64,000 nucleotides of DNA from Siphonodentalium dalli (GCA_032622095.1 CP136064.1:255855863-255919862), one strand, 5' to 3'. Shown: positions 1 through 9,890, numbered from the stretch's first letter. Notes: generated by a model from the letters alone, not told the origin. Made by a program: numbers and translations.

Positions 1-13
1 GACCTTCTCAGCA

Positions 14-223
14 AATTGCCCTAAATAATCGACTCCTTAACCACAGCAGAATTATGCGTAACTTTTCAGGATTTAGTCGGAAATATGGCGTGTTGCCATT
101 CATCGGAAAGCTCTCAGGGAGAGCTTTCTGATGAATGGCAACAAGCCATATTTCTGACTAAATCCTGACAAGTTACCCATAATTCTGCTGTGGTTAAGGA
201 GTCGACTATTTAGAGCATTACTG
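14..223. mobile_element. MITE-A copy 1, nearly full-length palindrome
   Basis: Palindromic element of about 210 bp. The left arm reads from 'gccctaaataatcgactcc' and the right arm ends 'gagcattactg'. Both arms contain the family signatures 'ttaaccacagcagaatta' and 'gatttagtcggaaatatgg'. The first five bases of the usual terminus (cagta) are missing or diverged on the left. It has no coding capacity; the open frame across it is an artefact of the inverted repeat. The family is described most fully at 29551-29763. Confidence 0.8.
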
Positions 224-235
224 TAATTGCCCTCA

Positions 236-600
236 ATAGCATCAGGCCTGCGAATATGGTTCCACAGGTCCCCTGGTGCGACAACCCCACCACGAGTATA
301 TATCCACCTTAATACCTTAATACAAGGTTTGTACAGTAATGCCCTAAATAATCGACTCCTTAACCACTGCAGAATTATTGGTAATTTTTCAGGATTTAGT
401 CGGAAATATGGCTTGTTGCCATTCATCGGAAAGCTCTGCTGTGGTTAAGGAGTCGATTATTTAGGGCATTTCTCTACCTTAATACAAGGTTTGTATCTAT
501 CAGACCAATATTGAGCACAGACTCGCTTGCGAACAAAATTCATGAAAATCCCATGTGCATGAGAAAATGCCACAAACCCAGCCAAACCCAGTACTTTAGA
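236..600 (-). repeat. Dispersed repeat, minus copy, split by a MITE-A
   Basis: Read on the minus strand, this segment matches 1343-1485 on the plus strand. Shared motifs are 'gagtctgtgctcaat', 'tctgatagatacaaacctt', 'gtattaaggtggata' and 'gcaccaggg(g)acctgtg'. The copy here is interrupted at 334-473 by a MITE-A insertion, and 'ccttaatacaaggtttgta' appears on both sides of it. The 1343-1485 copy is an unoccupied version. I do not recognise the repeat family. Confidence 0.6.
334..473. mobile_element. MITE-A copy 2, right arm largely deleted
   Basis: Starts with the canonical 'cagtaatgccctaaataat' after a TA dinucleotide. The left arm is complete through 'cattcatcggaaagctct'. It then jumps directly to the outer part of the right arm ('gctgtggttaaggagtcga' to 'gggcatt'). 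The inner half of the right arm is therefore deleted. It is inserted in the dispersed repeat at 236-600. Confidence 0.75.
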
Positions 601-663
601 CCTTATTTGCACCTTTTAATTTGATGTATCTCCTGCATCGATTAGTTGAAGATCACCAAAGAT

Positions 664-1035
664 CAGGGGCGCCAGAAGAGGGGGGCAGAGGGGGCAGCTG
701 ACCCCCCTGCCCTTGACCAAGGGGGTCGAGCGGGGGGCAGGACTTGCCCTTTTTCTGGAGACAGAAAATGCTTTTTGTGTGTTTAATCTCGTGTTTTTAT
801 AGCAAAATGTGACTTTTTTTGGTCCAAATACCACCAATTTCACAAGGAATATTAATTTTTTGTCAATTTTATCACAAAACGGCCATAAAAACCGACAAAT
901 ACCATTAAAATAGGGATTTTTGCCACAATGAATTTATGGTTATTTTCCCGAGTTTGAGGAGATGCCCTTTTTGCGGAAAAGTGCCCTTTTTGTAGGCTCT
1001 GCCCCCCCTGCCCTTGGATGCTTCCGGCGCCCCTG
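664..1035. mobile_element. Non-autonomous hAT-like DNA transposon (372 bp)
   Basis: The termini are inverted: 'caggggcgccagaag' on the left and 'cttccggcgcccctg' on the right. The element is flanked by a perfect 8-bp direct repeat CCAAAGAT (656-663 and 1036-1043). An 8-bp target duplication with CAGGG-type ends is the hallmark of the hAT superfamily. The subterminal regions are rich in G or C runs (ggggggcag / ctgccccccctg). No transposase frame is present, so it would depend on an enzyme encoded elsewhere. The open frames on the minus strand here are not conserved proteins that I recognise. Confidence 0.8.
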
Positions 1036-1342
1036 CCAAAGATATATATGAGTAGGTGCATACTTTCGAAATTGGAAAACCCTTGAACATAGCATACATG
1101 TAGTAGCACTGTCAAATTTACTCTTCTGAGGGCACAGACAGGACCACACATGGTGAATCATTGTGACAAGTGGAATTCTGCAGTGTTTGCTTTATTTGAT
1201 GGGAATCTGTTCAAGGGTTTGTCCGGTTTTGAAAGTGTGCACATATTCATATATATCTTTAGGTGATATTCCACGTATCGATGCAGCAGATACATCAGTT
1301 TAAAGGTGCGAACATGGTCTAAATAAATGGTTATGTGGCATT

Positions 1343-1485
1343 ATCTCAAGCACAGGGGATTTTGATGAATTTTGATTGTAAGTGAGTCTGTGCTCAATTC
1401 AGGTCTGATAGATACAAACCTTGTATTAAGGTGGATACTCGTGGGGCTGTTGCACCAGGGACCTGTGTATGGTTCTGGGCATTTT
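1343..1485 (+). repeat. Dispersed repeat, plus copy (unoccupied site for MITE-A)
   Basis: Homologous to the minus strand of 236-600, without the MITE-A insertion found there. It shows the pre-insertion sequence across 'aaaccttgtattaaggtgg'. No coding function is visible. Confidence 0.55.
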
Positions 1486-1539
1486 AAGAATGAATACCAT
1501 GTTGATATGAGAGAGAGCTTAGCCTGTTTATATTTGGAA

Positions 1540-1680
1540 AAATTGTTGATCATGCCATGAATCTCTACTCTGGCTACGGAAGTAGCAGTCATATTCCACC
1601 TGTTCAAAATCTGGAAACGTTTTGATACCTGTATAATAAAGGCTGTATTCAATACCTGTGTTCTGACAGGGAACTTTATG
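1540..1680. mobile_element. Fragment of the 'ctagatcatgccatg' foldback family
   Basis: The sequence 'gatcatgccatgaatctcta' followed by 'ctctggct', 'catattccacc' and 'cagggaactttat' matches the left terminus of the full element at 9324-9839. Only about 140 bp of one end is present. The right boundary abuts the target site of the hAT-like element starting at 1707. Confidence 0.6.
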
Positions 1681-1706
1681 ACATTGACATAAGAATAATT
1701 TTGGGA

Positions 1707-2569
1707 TAGGGTTGAAACGATTAATCGACTAGTCGTAGACGACGCTGAAATGTCAGAACGTCCACTAGTCGGAACATAGTGTATTAGTTCCATGTATAAC
1801 GTTTTCAAGATCGATTCCGACATAAACGATGTTAACTGTGCGTAAGTTACGGTAAGTATAACGTTTGGTGGCACCCGGAATTGACAGTGTTACTAGTATA
1901 GACACACACGGTGACCCGACTATTACTTGAAAGAATGAAATTGACAACACAATGTCTCACTCGTCGTTTGAGGTCAAAGACATCACTGCGACATGATGGC
2001 AATGATTGACGCGGCTTTATCGTTTGTCGGAGATAGGTTTGATCTAGACACTGTATATTTCAATTGATCAATTTTAGGTGATGTCGTTGTTGCTACCGTG
2101 TATAAATGATACTGACATTAAGAACTGGCTATCGTATTCTACAACATAGCCTATTCTTTAGGGCGTATTTAGTCGGAACATTAACATTTTATAGTGACAC
2201 CGCTCGGCACCGGTTTATTGGTGATCATGTGACCAAAAGAAATCTCGAACGCAGATATTAAATTTAAAACCTGTATAAATGATCGAGTTTCTAATCATTA
2301 TCCACCACATGTCTAATTATATAATTACATTCAGTGTGTTGGATAAATATCAAGATGTTTACAGTATTATTTCCCAAATAAATTGGTGTTTATGCAGGGA
2401 AATGCGCTACGCAATAGACCGTCATTGCATCAGTGTACGCCATGTATGATGAATTTTCCGTACCATGTTATGTTTGAAAGTTTTGATATCGGGTACCGAC
2501 TAGTCGACGCAACGCGACTTTTGGGTCTCGACTAGTCGACTCTGAAATTCACTAATCGTTTCAACACTA
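1707..2569. mobile_element. Non-autonomous hAT-like DNA transposon (863 bp)
   Basis: The termini are 'tagggttgaaacgatta' on the left and 'taatcgtttcaacacta' on the right, inverted with one mismatch. Subterminal CGACTAGTCG palindromes lie at both ends. A perfect 8-bp target duplication TTTTGGGA flanks it (1699-1706 and 2570-2577). Length, ends and duplication fit a hAT-type element. No transposase domain can be read inside; the 177-codon minus frame at 1341-1874 crosses the element boundary and is a shadow. Confidence 0.8.
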
Positions 2570-2577
2570 TTTTGGGA

Positions 2578-3504
2578 CATACATGCACATGTACATCTAT
2601 ACATACTGGTATATGAGAGAGAAGTCACAAATATGGAGAAGTGACTATTTTAGGGAGAAAATGTCGCCCATAGCTTGCCCCCTGATTCATCATATTTTGC
2701 AGCTACATGTATATACAGTATATAGATGTATTGGTACGCATTATTGAATGATGATATTGGCACGATAAAACAATAAAATTATGAAAAAACAATTTCAAGG
2801 TGGTCCAAACAAGTTACTATTTCATGGTCAATATTGGGATCCCTGTTCCTAAATTTTGATGGTTTTTGACAATTTATGAACTTGCTACAATACTTTCATG
2901 TTTATTACCAGTCTCTTTGAAACGCCGACGAAAATCCTATTGGATGTACATCTCTAGATCTCTTGATTATACTTCATTTCTACAAAGATGCGGCATTCCC
3001 AACAACATGAGGTGTGTTAACCCTTGGGATCCCAGCTTTTTGCCACATGTATCTGACTATATGTTGATGTTTAAGTACTGCATTATTGGCTTTATACAGT
3101 TAACTGGTCACACAATTTTCATGACCGGTCACTGACCGGTTTACCGTTTCAGCCCTAATTAACAATGGCCTTATCAAGCTTGTCTATAAACAGAGGCCGC
3201 ATAAGTTTCATCATACTCTCTCCTACTAGTACTCTGTCGGGTATGTCAGCGTCATTCAATTGGTTCGTGACCATCTGAGGAAATTGATCCGTCATCATAA
3301 CAGGTATGGAGAAAGTGCTAGGTACATGTACATGTAGATCCTCCTCAACATTTAAAGAATGATGTGTTATAGAGGGCATATTCTAGTGTAATGGAGACTA
3401 AATGGTGCGGTATAGAGGGCATATTCTAGTGTTTTTTTAAATTGACTGGTGCAATATGGGAGCATATTTCAGACTAGATAGTGTTACTATTACGTTTATG
3501 GTAG
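2578..3504. repeat. Non-coding stretch with old dispersed repeats
   Basis: No gene is seen. Bases 2908-3015 ('cagtctctttgaaacgccg' through 'cattcccaacaacatgagg') resemble 22166-22275. Bases 2596-2690 ('ctggtatatgagagagaag') resemble 16575-16790. A short direct repeat 'tatagagggcatattctag' occurs twice near 3368-3432. Otherwise the sequence is AT-rich and unremarkable. Confidence 0.5.
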
Positions 3505-3510
3505 GTACTA

Positions 3511-3868
3511 CAGTCCTTCCCATGAGGAAAACACACCGAGAGCATTTATTTGCTCCTGTAATGCAGAAGACGGGTGTAATATGGCACCCATACGATACCA
3601 TAATTGTACATGTAAGTTGGGTTTTTGCTCAAACAAAAAGTCATTGTGGAATAGACCTATGTCTAGTTACACTTTAATATGCCATAGTTGCACTGAGATG
3701 GTAAAGCATCTAAATAAACCTTAAAATAGTTCAATATTGAACCAACAATTACAGTCTCCATTAGTATTTTGTGAAGAAGAACGGGTGCGAATTTTAGCAC
3801 CCGTGAATTGAAAATTACGAGTGCATACGGGTGCGAGAGCAATCACTCCCGTCTCCTGGGAAGGACTG
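3511..3868. mobile_element. Small DNA transposon with CAGTCCTTCCCA ends
   Basis: The left end 'cagtccttcccatgag' is inverted at the right as 'ctcctgggaaggactg'. The hexamer 'gtacta' flanks both ends directly (3505-3510 and 3869-3874), suggesting a target duplication of at least 6 bp. The interior has small inverted motifs built on 'cgggtg' and 'gcacccgt'. There is no transposase. I cannot assign the superfamily with confidence. Confidence 0.6.
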
Positions 3869-4477
3869 GTACTACATTGTATGTCATACCAGTACATTTA
3901 ACCCTTCCATGACTGAAGCTTCTTGATATTTTGCAAAATCTATCACATTGATAATTATTGACGGATATAAACCATTCAATTTATACTAACATTCTCTGAC
4001 ATTCTGGGGGTTTGTGTACTTTAAGATTTGTGCAGCTGACGTCTGTATTGAGTACGGACCTTAACTTCTGCGCAGTAGCAGACGCCCTTCATTCGTAATG
4101 GAAAATCAGAAATTAGTGCAACCGAAACCATTTTATCTCAATGTTTGAAATAGTGTACATGTATGATGTTCCAGTATTGTGAATGATGATAGCCTCTTTT
4201 CTGAGTCAGATTTATTGTTTTCGGGATATTCACAGCCCTCTTAATTCAGATTCGGCAATCTGCTACGGCAGTAGTATGCCGTGGCCCAGTTTGCTTCAGC
4301 AAATTGCTTCGGCAATGCTGATTGCCGTAGCCAATTATGAAGGCTGTATTCACGTTATTTTTTTCCACTGGAAAATTATCAAGAGCGTTAACCGCCGAGC
4401 ATACAACATCATTCAGCAGTGAAGAGGTCAATGTTACCGTATGTTCTGCTACCTATCCAACAATGATGTAGTGTGTC
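3869..4477. other. Non-coding, no gene seen
   Basis: AT-rich sequence without a recognisable gene. An imperfect palindromic patch around 4250-4340 repeats 'cggcaat' and 'tgctacggca' in both orientations. The short frames crossing it on both strands are by-products of that symmetry. Confidence 0.4.
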
Positions 4478-4520
4478 TGATATTTACAGAATGAGGTCCC
4501 CAGAGGGAGAATTTATTCAT
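4478..4520. mobile_element. Family C end fragment
   Basis: 'gtgtgtctgatatttacaga' followed by 'atgaggtccccagagggaga' matches the outer part of Family C (see 32276-32526). Only one arm is left. Confidence 0.55.
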
Positions 4521-4775
4521 TGACAAGTCGTTCCCTTAGGAAATGTTTAGATAATAAGTTCAACAACCGTTTGATGAACTTACGTATTATCTAATCATTT
4601 CCCACCAATGAATATGAAATTTTCTGCACTTGTATTATCATTTTGTCTGGCTGTCGTCTGCTCATACATGTACCTGTATATCCTTAACATCCCTCCAAAT
4701 AAATAATAGGCCATTCCAATGTATTCTTTTATTACTGAATGGGAGAATCCATTTACTATAGAAAGGGTTAATGTT
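4521..4775 (+). repeat. Dispersed repeat J, copy 1
   Basis: Shares ordered motifs with 6745-6995: 'gttcccttaggaaatgttt' / 'gttcccttaagaaatattt', 'ataataagttca', 'cattt(c)cccaccaatga' / 'catttcctacgaata', 'cttgtattatca', 'aataataggccatt'. A weaker third copy is around 5465-5565. No coding potential. Confidence 0.5.
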
Positions 4776-4889
4776 TGGCAACCTGTCCAACATGGTTGTT
4801 AACTGCAATAAACAATCTATTGATATGATGATTGCTCTGTCTGTCATAATGCTGAGACTGATTGTAGAAATGATAAATTAAGATAGAGT

Positions 4890-6110
4890 GATATCCCTTT
4901 GACCGATATTTTTGATCTGTCTGTAATTTCAATTAGCAGTACAGACTCAGTAATTGCTATGCGGCATAATGCGGCATTCCGACCACTTGATGGATCAAAT
5001 GATTTTGGGGGGTAATAGGTTCGCTACCTTCATCATTCACATCTGAAGCATCATCCAATCAGAGGTGCAGAACAATCGACTCTGGAGAGAGACGGGATTC
5101 GAGCTTTCTGAATGATGCCCCCACACACAGGGATGAGTGACTGTTATTGATTGGTGTTAGTTGTGTCAATAGAGTTACTTATCCTAGACCTGAGTGCAGT
5201 GCAGAAATTTGTTCATGAAGTTTGAGATGGGGGGGGGGGGTGGGGTGTCAACCAAGGGCAAGGAGACCAAGGGCAAGGAGTTGGGGTCGATTTAATTGTT
5301 TTAATTTCTATAGGATTTTGTAGCACTGGGTAGATTTTGTATAGCATTCTCTTAACAATGTATGTTTTTTTCATTGTACATTGTTCAGCAGAATAAATTG
5401 CATCGCAAATTGCAATACGAATCAACGGAGCTCTGGCAAGGAGAGTTCACAACTACTAGTACCATATCGGTAGTCCGTTTGTTGAACTTATTATCTGAAC
5501 ATTTGCTACTAATGAATAGAATTCCTTCTTCGCTTGTATTATCTGTTGGCCAGGAACCAACTTCACTAATGTAATCTCTAACCCAAAGCAGTTTTGCTTT
5601 TAAATTTAAAAAAAACATACATGTATCTAAACACATTAGATTCCGATTGCTGAGACATTGGTCTCTGAGCAATTTGGCTACAAGTGTATTTTCTCGACCC
5701 GTGACGTAAATTGCTCAAGTGTGTGCAGATGCGAGCCCGATTGCTGAGCAACAGATATGAAATACTTGTAATCATCGCTATTTTTATCCTCTTCGAAACT
5801 GCGAGTCTGACCAATCAAATTATGACAGCGGTGCCATTTTGTATACAAATAAACAAGCCAGTATCACGTGAGCGACCACCTGTCGATAGTACTAGTAAGT
5901 CATGTGCTTAAGGTTGGTGGCGATAAGGTCAATAAGTGCTGAGCATTCTGTCTCGCTAGTATGTGCGGTACATCAACTCTGAGGAATCAGTCTCAGAGAC
6001 CGATGGCTCCAGCGTGCGCCAGCCTTAAAAGTTCGGATAAACTAGTACATAAGCTGTAGAAAATGACAATGCACATTAAAAAATTACTAATAGTTAAAAA
6101 CTCATATTTA
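4890..6110. other. Non-coding region with a G-run and short repeats
   Basis: No gene is recognised. A run of 12 G lies at 5229-5240, followed by TGGGG and two copies of 'accaagggcaaggag' (5251-5280). A degraded copy of repeat J lies near 5465-5565. Open frames here are short, overlap on opposite strands and show no protein motifs. Confidence 0.45.
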
Positions 6111-6116
6111 CAGTCC

Positions 6117-6221
6117 GAGAGCTTTCCGATGAATGGCAACAAGCCATATTTCCGACTAAATCCTGAAAAGTTACCCATAATTCTGCTGTGGTTAAGAAGT
6201 CGATTACTCAGAGCATTTCTG
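6117..6221. mobile_element. MITE-A half element (right arm only)
   Basis: Contains 'gagagctttccgatgaatgg' through 'gattactcagagcatttctg', that is one complete arm without its partner. It looks like a solo arm left after loss of the other half. Confidence 0.75.
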
Positions 6222-6442
6222 TATAACTGGAATTTACAGGGACAATGGATATCGATTGTGCCCAGATTTTTAACATCAAACAAACCTCAACCATTTCATA
6301 AATGTTCGTAAAATGCACATAATCTCTTTCACTCTTAAACTCTTAAGTAATATAACTCCGGCAACAAATATCTAGCTCGTCCACTGCATGAGTTCCAGAC
6401 AGCAGCTATCCGAATGTCTGAAGTGACGGCTTAGAGATTGCA

Positions 6443-6677
6443 TTAACCCTTTGATTGCCAGGGGCCGATCTCATCGGCCCTAAACCTACAAAATAAATCT
6501 GTTAAAGAATATAAGAATAAATTATTAAAATTGTAAAAAAAAATAAAAAAATTGTTAGGCCAATGCATTCTCTTATATATGCAAGGCGACCTATGGTCGA
6601 CTCGCATATATAAGAGAATGCATTGGCACAGGGTATATGGGTTGATACAAAACTCGACCTGGCACTCAAAGGGTTAA
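6443..6677. mobile_element. TTAA-B element, single-hairpin form
   Basis: Bounded by TTAA on both sides, with inverted ends 'ccctttgattgccagg' and 'cctggcactcaaaggg'. It contains one 66-bp near-perfect hairpin at about 6562-6627 ('caatgcattctcttatatat' paired with its complement around 'cgacctatggtcg'). TTAA targets with CCC/GGG ends are typical of piggyBac-type transposons. The copy at 33021-33262 is the same subtype in the opposite orientation. Confidence 0.75.
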
Positions 6678-6744
6678 TGATATAGTGGTAGGTTCCTGGC
6701 CCTGAATATAGACCATTCTAACGTCTACTTTTGTGATGGGAGAG

Positions 6745-6995
6745 TTCATTTATTAACCCTTTCTTTACTAAATACTCGTTGGTGAGTAGTTCCCTTAAGA
6801 AATATTTGCATAATAAGTTCACCAAAATGGCCATAGGCCATTTGAACATTTCCTACGAATATAGGAATACTTCTGTCCCTGTATTATCAATTTGTATGTC
6901 TGTCATCACCTTATATTTCCTGAAGCCCCCCTACAGATGAATAATAAACCATTTCTTTTATAATGATGTTACTGATTGGGAGGGATTTAAGAAAG
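6745..6995 (+). repeat. Dispersed repeat J, copy 2
   Basis: Second copy of the repeat at 4521-4775, with the same order of motifs and moderate divergence. The function is not recognised. Confidence 0.5.
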
Positions 6996-7061
6996 ATTGT
7001 GAATAATACCGGGTATTTATAGTAAATACATACCTTATTTTAATTTTCATTTTATTCTCAG

Positions 7062-7232
7062 AATGCTCTCAAATCCAAAGACAAATCAAAAGATGTTCCA
7101 AGTGATCTTCCACCCACATTGATCAGTCGTCCTTCCACTCCGAAATCCGTCAGCCGACCTTCCACTCCAAAATCTGTCAGCAGACCTTCCACGCCTCAAA
7201 GCAAGGAGAAGAAAACTCGAAAGAATAAAAAG
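7062..7232 (+). CDS. Probable internal exon, Lys-rich protein with Ser-Arg-Pro-Ser-Thr-Pro repeats
   Basis: An open stretch of 57 codons, phase 0 at both ends if read as below. It is preceded by a pyrimidine-rich acceptor (ttttcattttattctcag, AG at 7060-7061) and followed by a donor (AAG|gtattt, GT at 7233). The peptide starts NALKSKDKSKDVPSDLPPT. Three nine-residue units follow: SRPSTPKSV (7125-7151), SRPSTPKSV (7152-7178) and SRPSTPQSK (7179-7205). A basic tail of Lys and Arg closes it. Differences between units are almost all synonymous (CGT/CGA/AGA for Arg, CCG/CCA/CCT for Pro, TCC/TCT for Ser). That argues for protein-level selection. The Ser/Thr-Pro sites look like proline-directed kinase targets and the composition suggests a disordered linker. 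I do not recognise the gene. No partner exon was found in the window, so it would sit between long repeat-filled introns. Confidence 0.6.
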
Positions 7233-7554
7233 GTATTTATATTTATGCAACTCACAAATACAACGTTATGTTATATGTCTTTTTTTGTTGAGTTTGTAAA
7301 CTCGACCTATGTTTGATAAAAATATGGTTGGCATCTGTCTGTCTGTACATCTGGCTGTCCTGTCCAAACAAACTTAATCCGATATTGAAAAATCTTGAAT
7401 CTCATGGACGAGTTCGAAAACCAATCCTGTTCAAATGTTTTTTCAGGAGGTATGCCTCCCTGGATTGTTTACCGGCATGTTTATTTCACAATGTAATTCA
7501 AGTCGAATATTTATCGCTAAAATAAACATTTCCTTTTCCCTTATGTTCAATTTG

Positions 7555-7779
7555 CAGTAAGATAAAATGCATAATCGAGGTGACTAGTGGGTGAACATCA
7601 CCAACTTCAACTGGGGAACTTAAATCTGATACTAGGTCTCTCATAGCAGTTGAGGCCTCAACAGAATGAGGTCCCCAGACAGTGAATTTGGTATGCTAGC
7701 CACCGTACGGGACATCGTCACTAAATTTACCTTCTGGGGACCTCATTCTGAAAATGACAGACACACTATTTAAGGCTTG
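7555..7779. mobile_element. Family C partial element
   Basis: Carries the inner Family C sequence in reverse orientation ('gcataatcgaggtgactag', 'gttgaggcctcaac'). The terminal hairpin follows ('aatgaggtccccagac' to 'ctggggacctcattctg'), and it ends 'acacactatttaaggcttg'. The opposite end is missing. Confidence 0.65.
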
Positions 7780-7846
7780 GGCTTGACCAGTAGGTTGGGT
7801 GACTACAAACATAGTTATTATGCCCTAAGCAATTTATTTGCTCAGA

Positions 7847-8847
7847 CAAGCCTGAGTTTACGGTAGGGTCCTGCAAATCGATTCGATTCGATGCAATTCG
7901 GAATCATTCGTCTGATTCGATTCGAAATCGGCTGTCCAGATTAGAATTGTATCGGATCACTGGCACCAGTTATACTCTCATTACGGCAATGGAAAATATT
8001 GCTTTTTCGCGAAGATAGTTTATGATGCCATCGAAAGACCACACATTACAAACACTGGTGTAGACTGAGCTATACTATATAGACCACCAAAGCATTGCAC
8101 GACTAATGAAACTGATCTAGCAAAATTTCATCTCGAACTTCAGCTATGTGAATGCTTACTGACTTCATTATTGCTTATGATAACATTTTGATATTATATA
8201 GCAGAGATAGCCACAAATATTGCGCACTTAATTGGTTAAATACGAATTTGATCCATTTATGGATAATATTTACAATATATACTGACGATCACATAATGAA
8301 GTTAGTAAAATGATACGCTCAGTCAAGTGATATATACATGTACATCTTCACTATTAATACGACTGATGTAATGATTCAATTCGATGCGATTCGGAATCAT
8401 TTGGCTGATTCGATTCGAGATTCGATTCGAAATGAAAATGCCCAATTCGCAGGGCCCTAGTTTATGGTGCCTGTCATTTGCAGAATGATGTCCCCAGAGG
8501 ATGAATTTAGTGACGCCATCCCGCATAGCATAGCCTCATCTGCTATGGGAGATATTGAATCAAACTGAAGTTCCCAAATGGTGAATATTATGATGTACAC
8601 CCATTGGGAACCTCGATTATGCAATGTATCGTCTGCCAATTTGCGAATATAGAAAAACTAAACTAAAAAAGAAATAGAATCTATGTGAAGAAGTTTCTAA
8701 ACTTTCCAGAGAAGATGAGGCCTAAGCAGAATGAGGTCTCCAGAGGGTGAATTTAGTGATGCTAGCCCACTATGCGGGATAGCGTCACTAAATTCACCCT
8801 CTGGGGACCTCATTCTGCAAATTACAGGCACACTAAACTCAGGCTTG
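7847..8847. mobile_element. Full-length Family C element, interrupted by a hAT-like insertion
   Basis: The ends are 'caagcctgagttta' and 'taaactcaggcttg'. The left terminal arm is split at 7864 by the element at 7864-8459 and resumes at 8460 ('gtttatggtgcctgtcattt'). Without the insert the element would be about 400 bp: two terminal hairpin arms ('gcagaatgatgtccccagag' / 'gggacctcattctgc') around a unique core with 'gggaacctcgattatgcaa'. Flanking sequence on both sides matches 11409-11512, which lacks the element. Confidence 0.65.
7864..8459. mobile_element. Non-autonomous hAT-like DNA transposon (596 bp) with GATTC repeats
   Basis: Inverted termini 'tagggtcctgc' and 'gcagggcccta'. The 8-bp flanking duplication is GTTTACGG (7856-7863) against GTTTATGG (8460-8467), one mismatch. 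Both subterminal regions are built from 'gattcgattcga'-type repeats (about 7877-7926 and 8373-8432), which are inverted relative to the ends. There is no coding region. It is inserted in the Family C element 7847-8847, so it is the younger of the two. Confidence 0.75.
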
Positions 8848-8945
8848 CTGAGCGGTGAGTTCGGTGACCGATTATTGATGACTCCGATGCAGTCAGACAT
8901 GTAATTGTCATAGGAGTGACAGACATATTCTTGTGACACACCTGT
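8848..8945 (+). repeat. Dispersed repeat flanking Family C
   Basis: 'gagcggtgagttcggtgacc' and 'cagacatgtaattgtcatag' match 11425-11512. Together with 7828-7846 this is the host sequence into which the Family C element inserted. Confidence 0.6.
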
Positions 8946-9078
8946 CACCATGGTGAACTCAGTCGTGAGGCTTCTGTCTGGAATTGAGCTGATTTTCAAG
9001 CTTGATCTGAGTTGAGGGACATCTAAATCAATGTGCCATTTCGATAAGAAATGAGAACTTGTTCATGCTCGCTAAGGG

Positions 9079-9323
9079 CTTGTTAATATGAGCCCGGGCC
9101 AGTCCAGTCAACCGAGCTGAGAGTGTGATGTGTTTATATGAGACCGGGCCAGCCCAGTCAACCGAGCTGAGAGTGTGATGTGTTTATATGAGACCGGGCC
9201 AGCCCAGTCAACCGAGCTGAGAGTGTGATGTGTTTATATGAGACCGGGCCAGCCCAGTCAACCGAGCTGAGAGTGTGATGTGTTTATATGAGACCGGACC
9301 AGCCTAGTTAACCACGCTGAGAA
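9079..9323 (+). repeat. 50-bp tandem repeat, about 4.8 copies
   Basis: The unit is 50 bp and contains 'tgtttatatgagaccgggcc' and 'agcccagtcaaccgagctga'. Successive 'tgtttatatg' starts are at 9131, 9181, 9231 and 9281. The first and last copies are diverged. The array continues after the foldback element at 9324-9839 with a degraded copy (9840-9890), so it was split by that insertion. Confidence 0.85.
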
Positions 9324-9839
9324 CTAGATCATGCCATGAATCTCTACTCTGGCTGATGTCCGTAGAGATCATATTCCACCAAAACAACACCTGGGAACTT
9401 TTTTGAAGTTTTGGCAGGGAACCTTATAAAATCAAAAAAATAACACGGGCAATATATTTGTTATCTGTTTCTTCATTATGTACTTCACTGTTGGTGAAGG
9501 TCCCAACACGAAATTTCACGATTTAAGTGACTTTGTGAGCGATTATGCTTTTCGTTTCTTGCATTTATGGAATTTCTCCTGGGTAACTCATTGCATATTT
9601 ATTGCGATATCAGCTCACAATAGTAAAAAAAAAGCATGCAATTTCAAGTTGGGACCTTCACCTACAGTGAAGTACATTACTAAGGAACAGATAATAACAA
9701 AGAAATATATTCCCCATGTTATTTATTCCACTTTATAAGGTTCCCTGTCAAAACTTTAAAAAGTTCCCAAGGTTTTGTACTGGTGGAATATGATCTCTAC
9801 AGACGTTAAGCCAGATTAGAGATTCATGGCATGATCTAG
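9324..9839. mobile_element. Foldback DNA transposon with CTAGATCATGCC ends
   Basis: The termini 'ctagatcatgccatgaatct' and the inverse 'agattcatggcatgatctag' are followed by further inverted pieces: 'catattccacc' / 'ggtggaatatg' and 'gggaaccttataa' / 'ttataaggttccc'. An inner hairpin uses 'gtacttcactg' and 'ggtcccaac'. The flanks show 'ctgagaa' before and 'ctgagag' after, a possible 7-bp target duplication with one mismatch. The 86-codon frame inside runs through the inverted repeat and has no protein motif. A terminal fragment of the same family is at 1540-1680. Confidence 0.7.
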
Positions 9840-9890
9840 CTGAGAGTGTGAGGTGTTTATATGATAAAAAGCTATCCCGGGCTAGACTGT

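Noticed and set aside
1341-1874. 177-codon minus frame
   Set aside because: It crosses the boundary and target duplication of a hAT-like element and shows no protein motif.
3155-3379. 74-codon minus frame
   Set aside because: No start context, neighbour exon or protein family match that I can see; likely chance.
8697-8999. 100-codon minus frame and similar frames with repeated 'LNSPSGDLIL'
   Set aside because: The recurring peptide is a translation of the Family C hairpin and appears wherever that element occurs.
9478-9738. 86-codon open frame, possible small membrane protein
   Set aside because: It lies completely within a foldback element, and its two ends are inverted copies of the same DNA.
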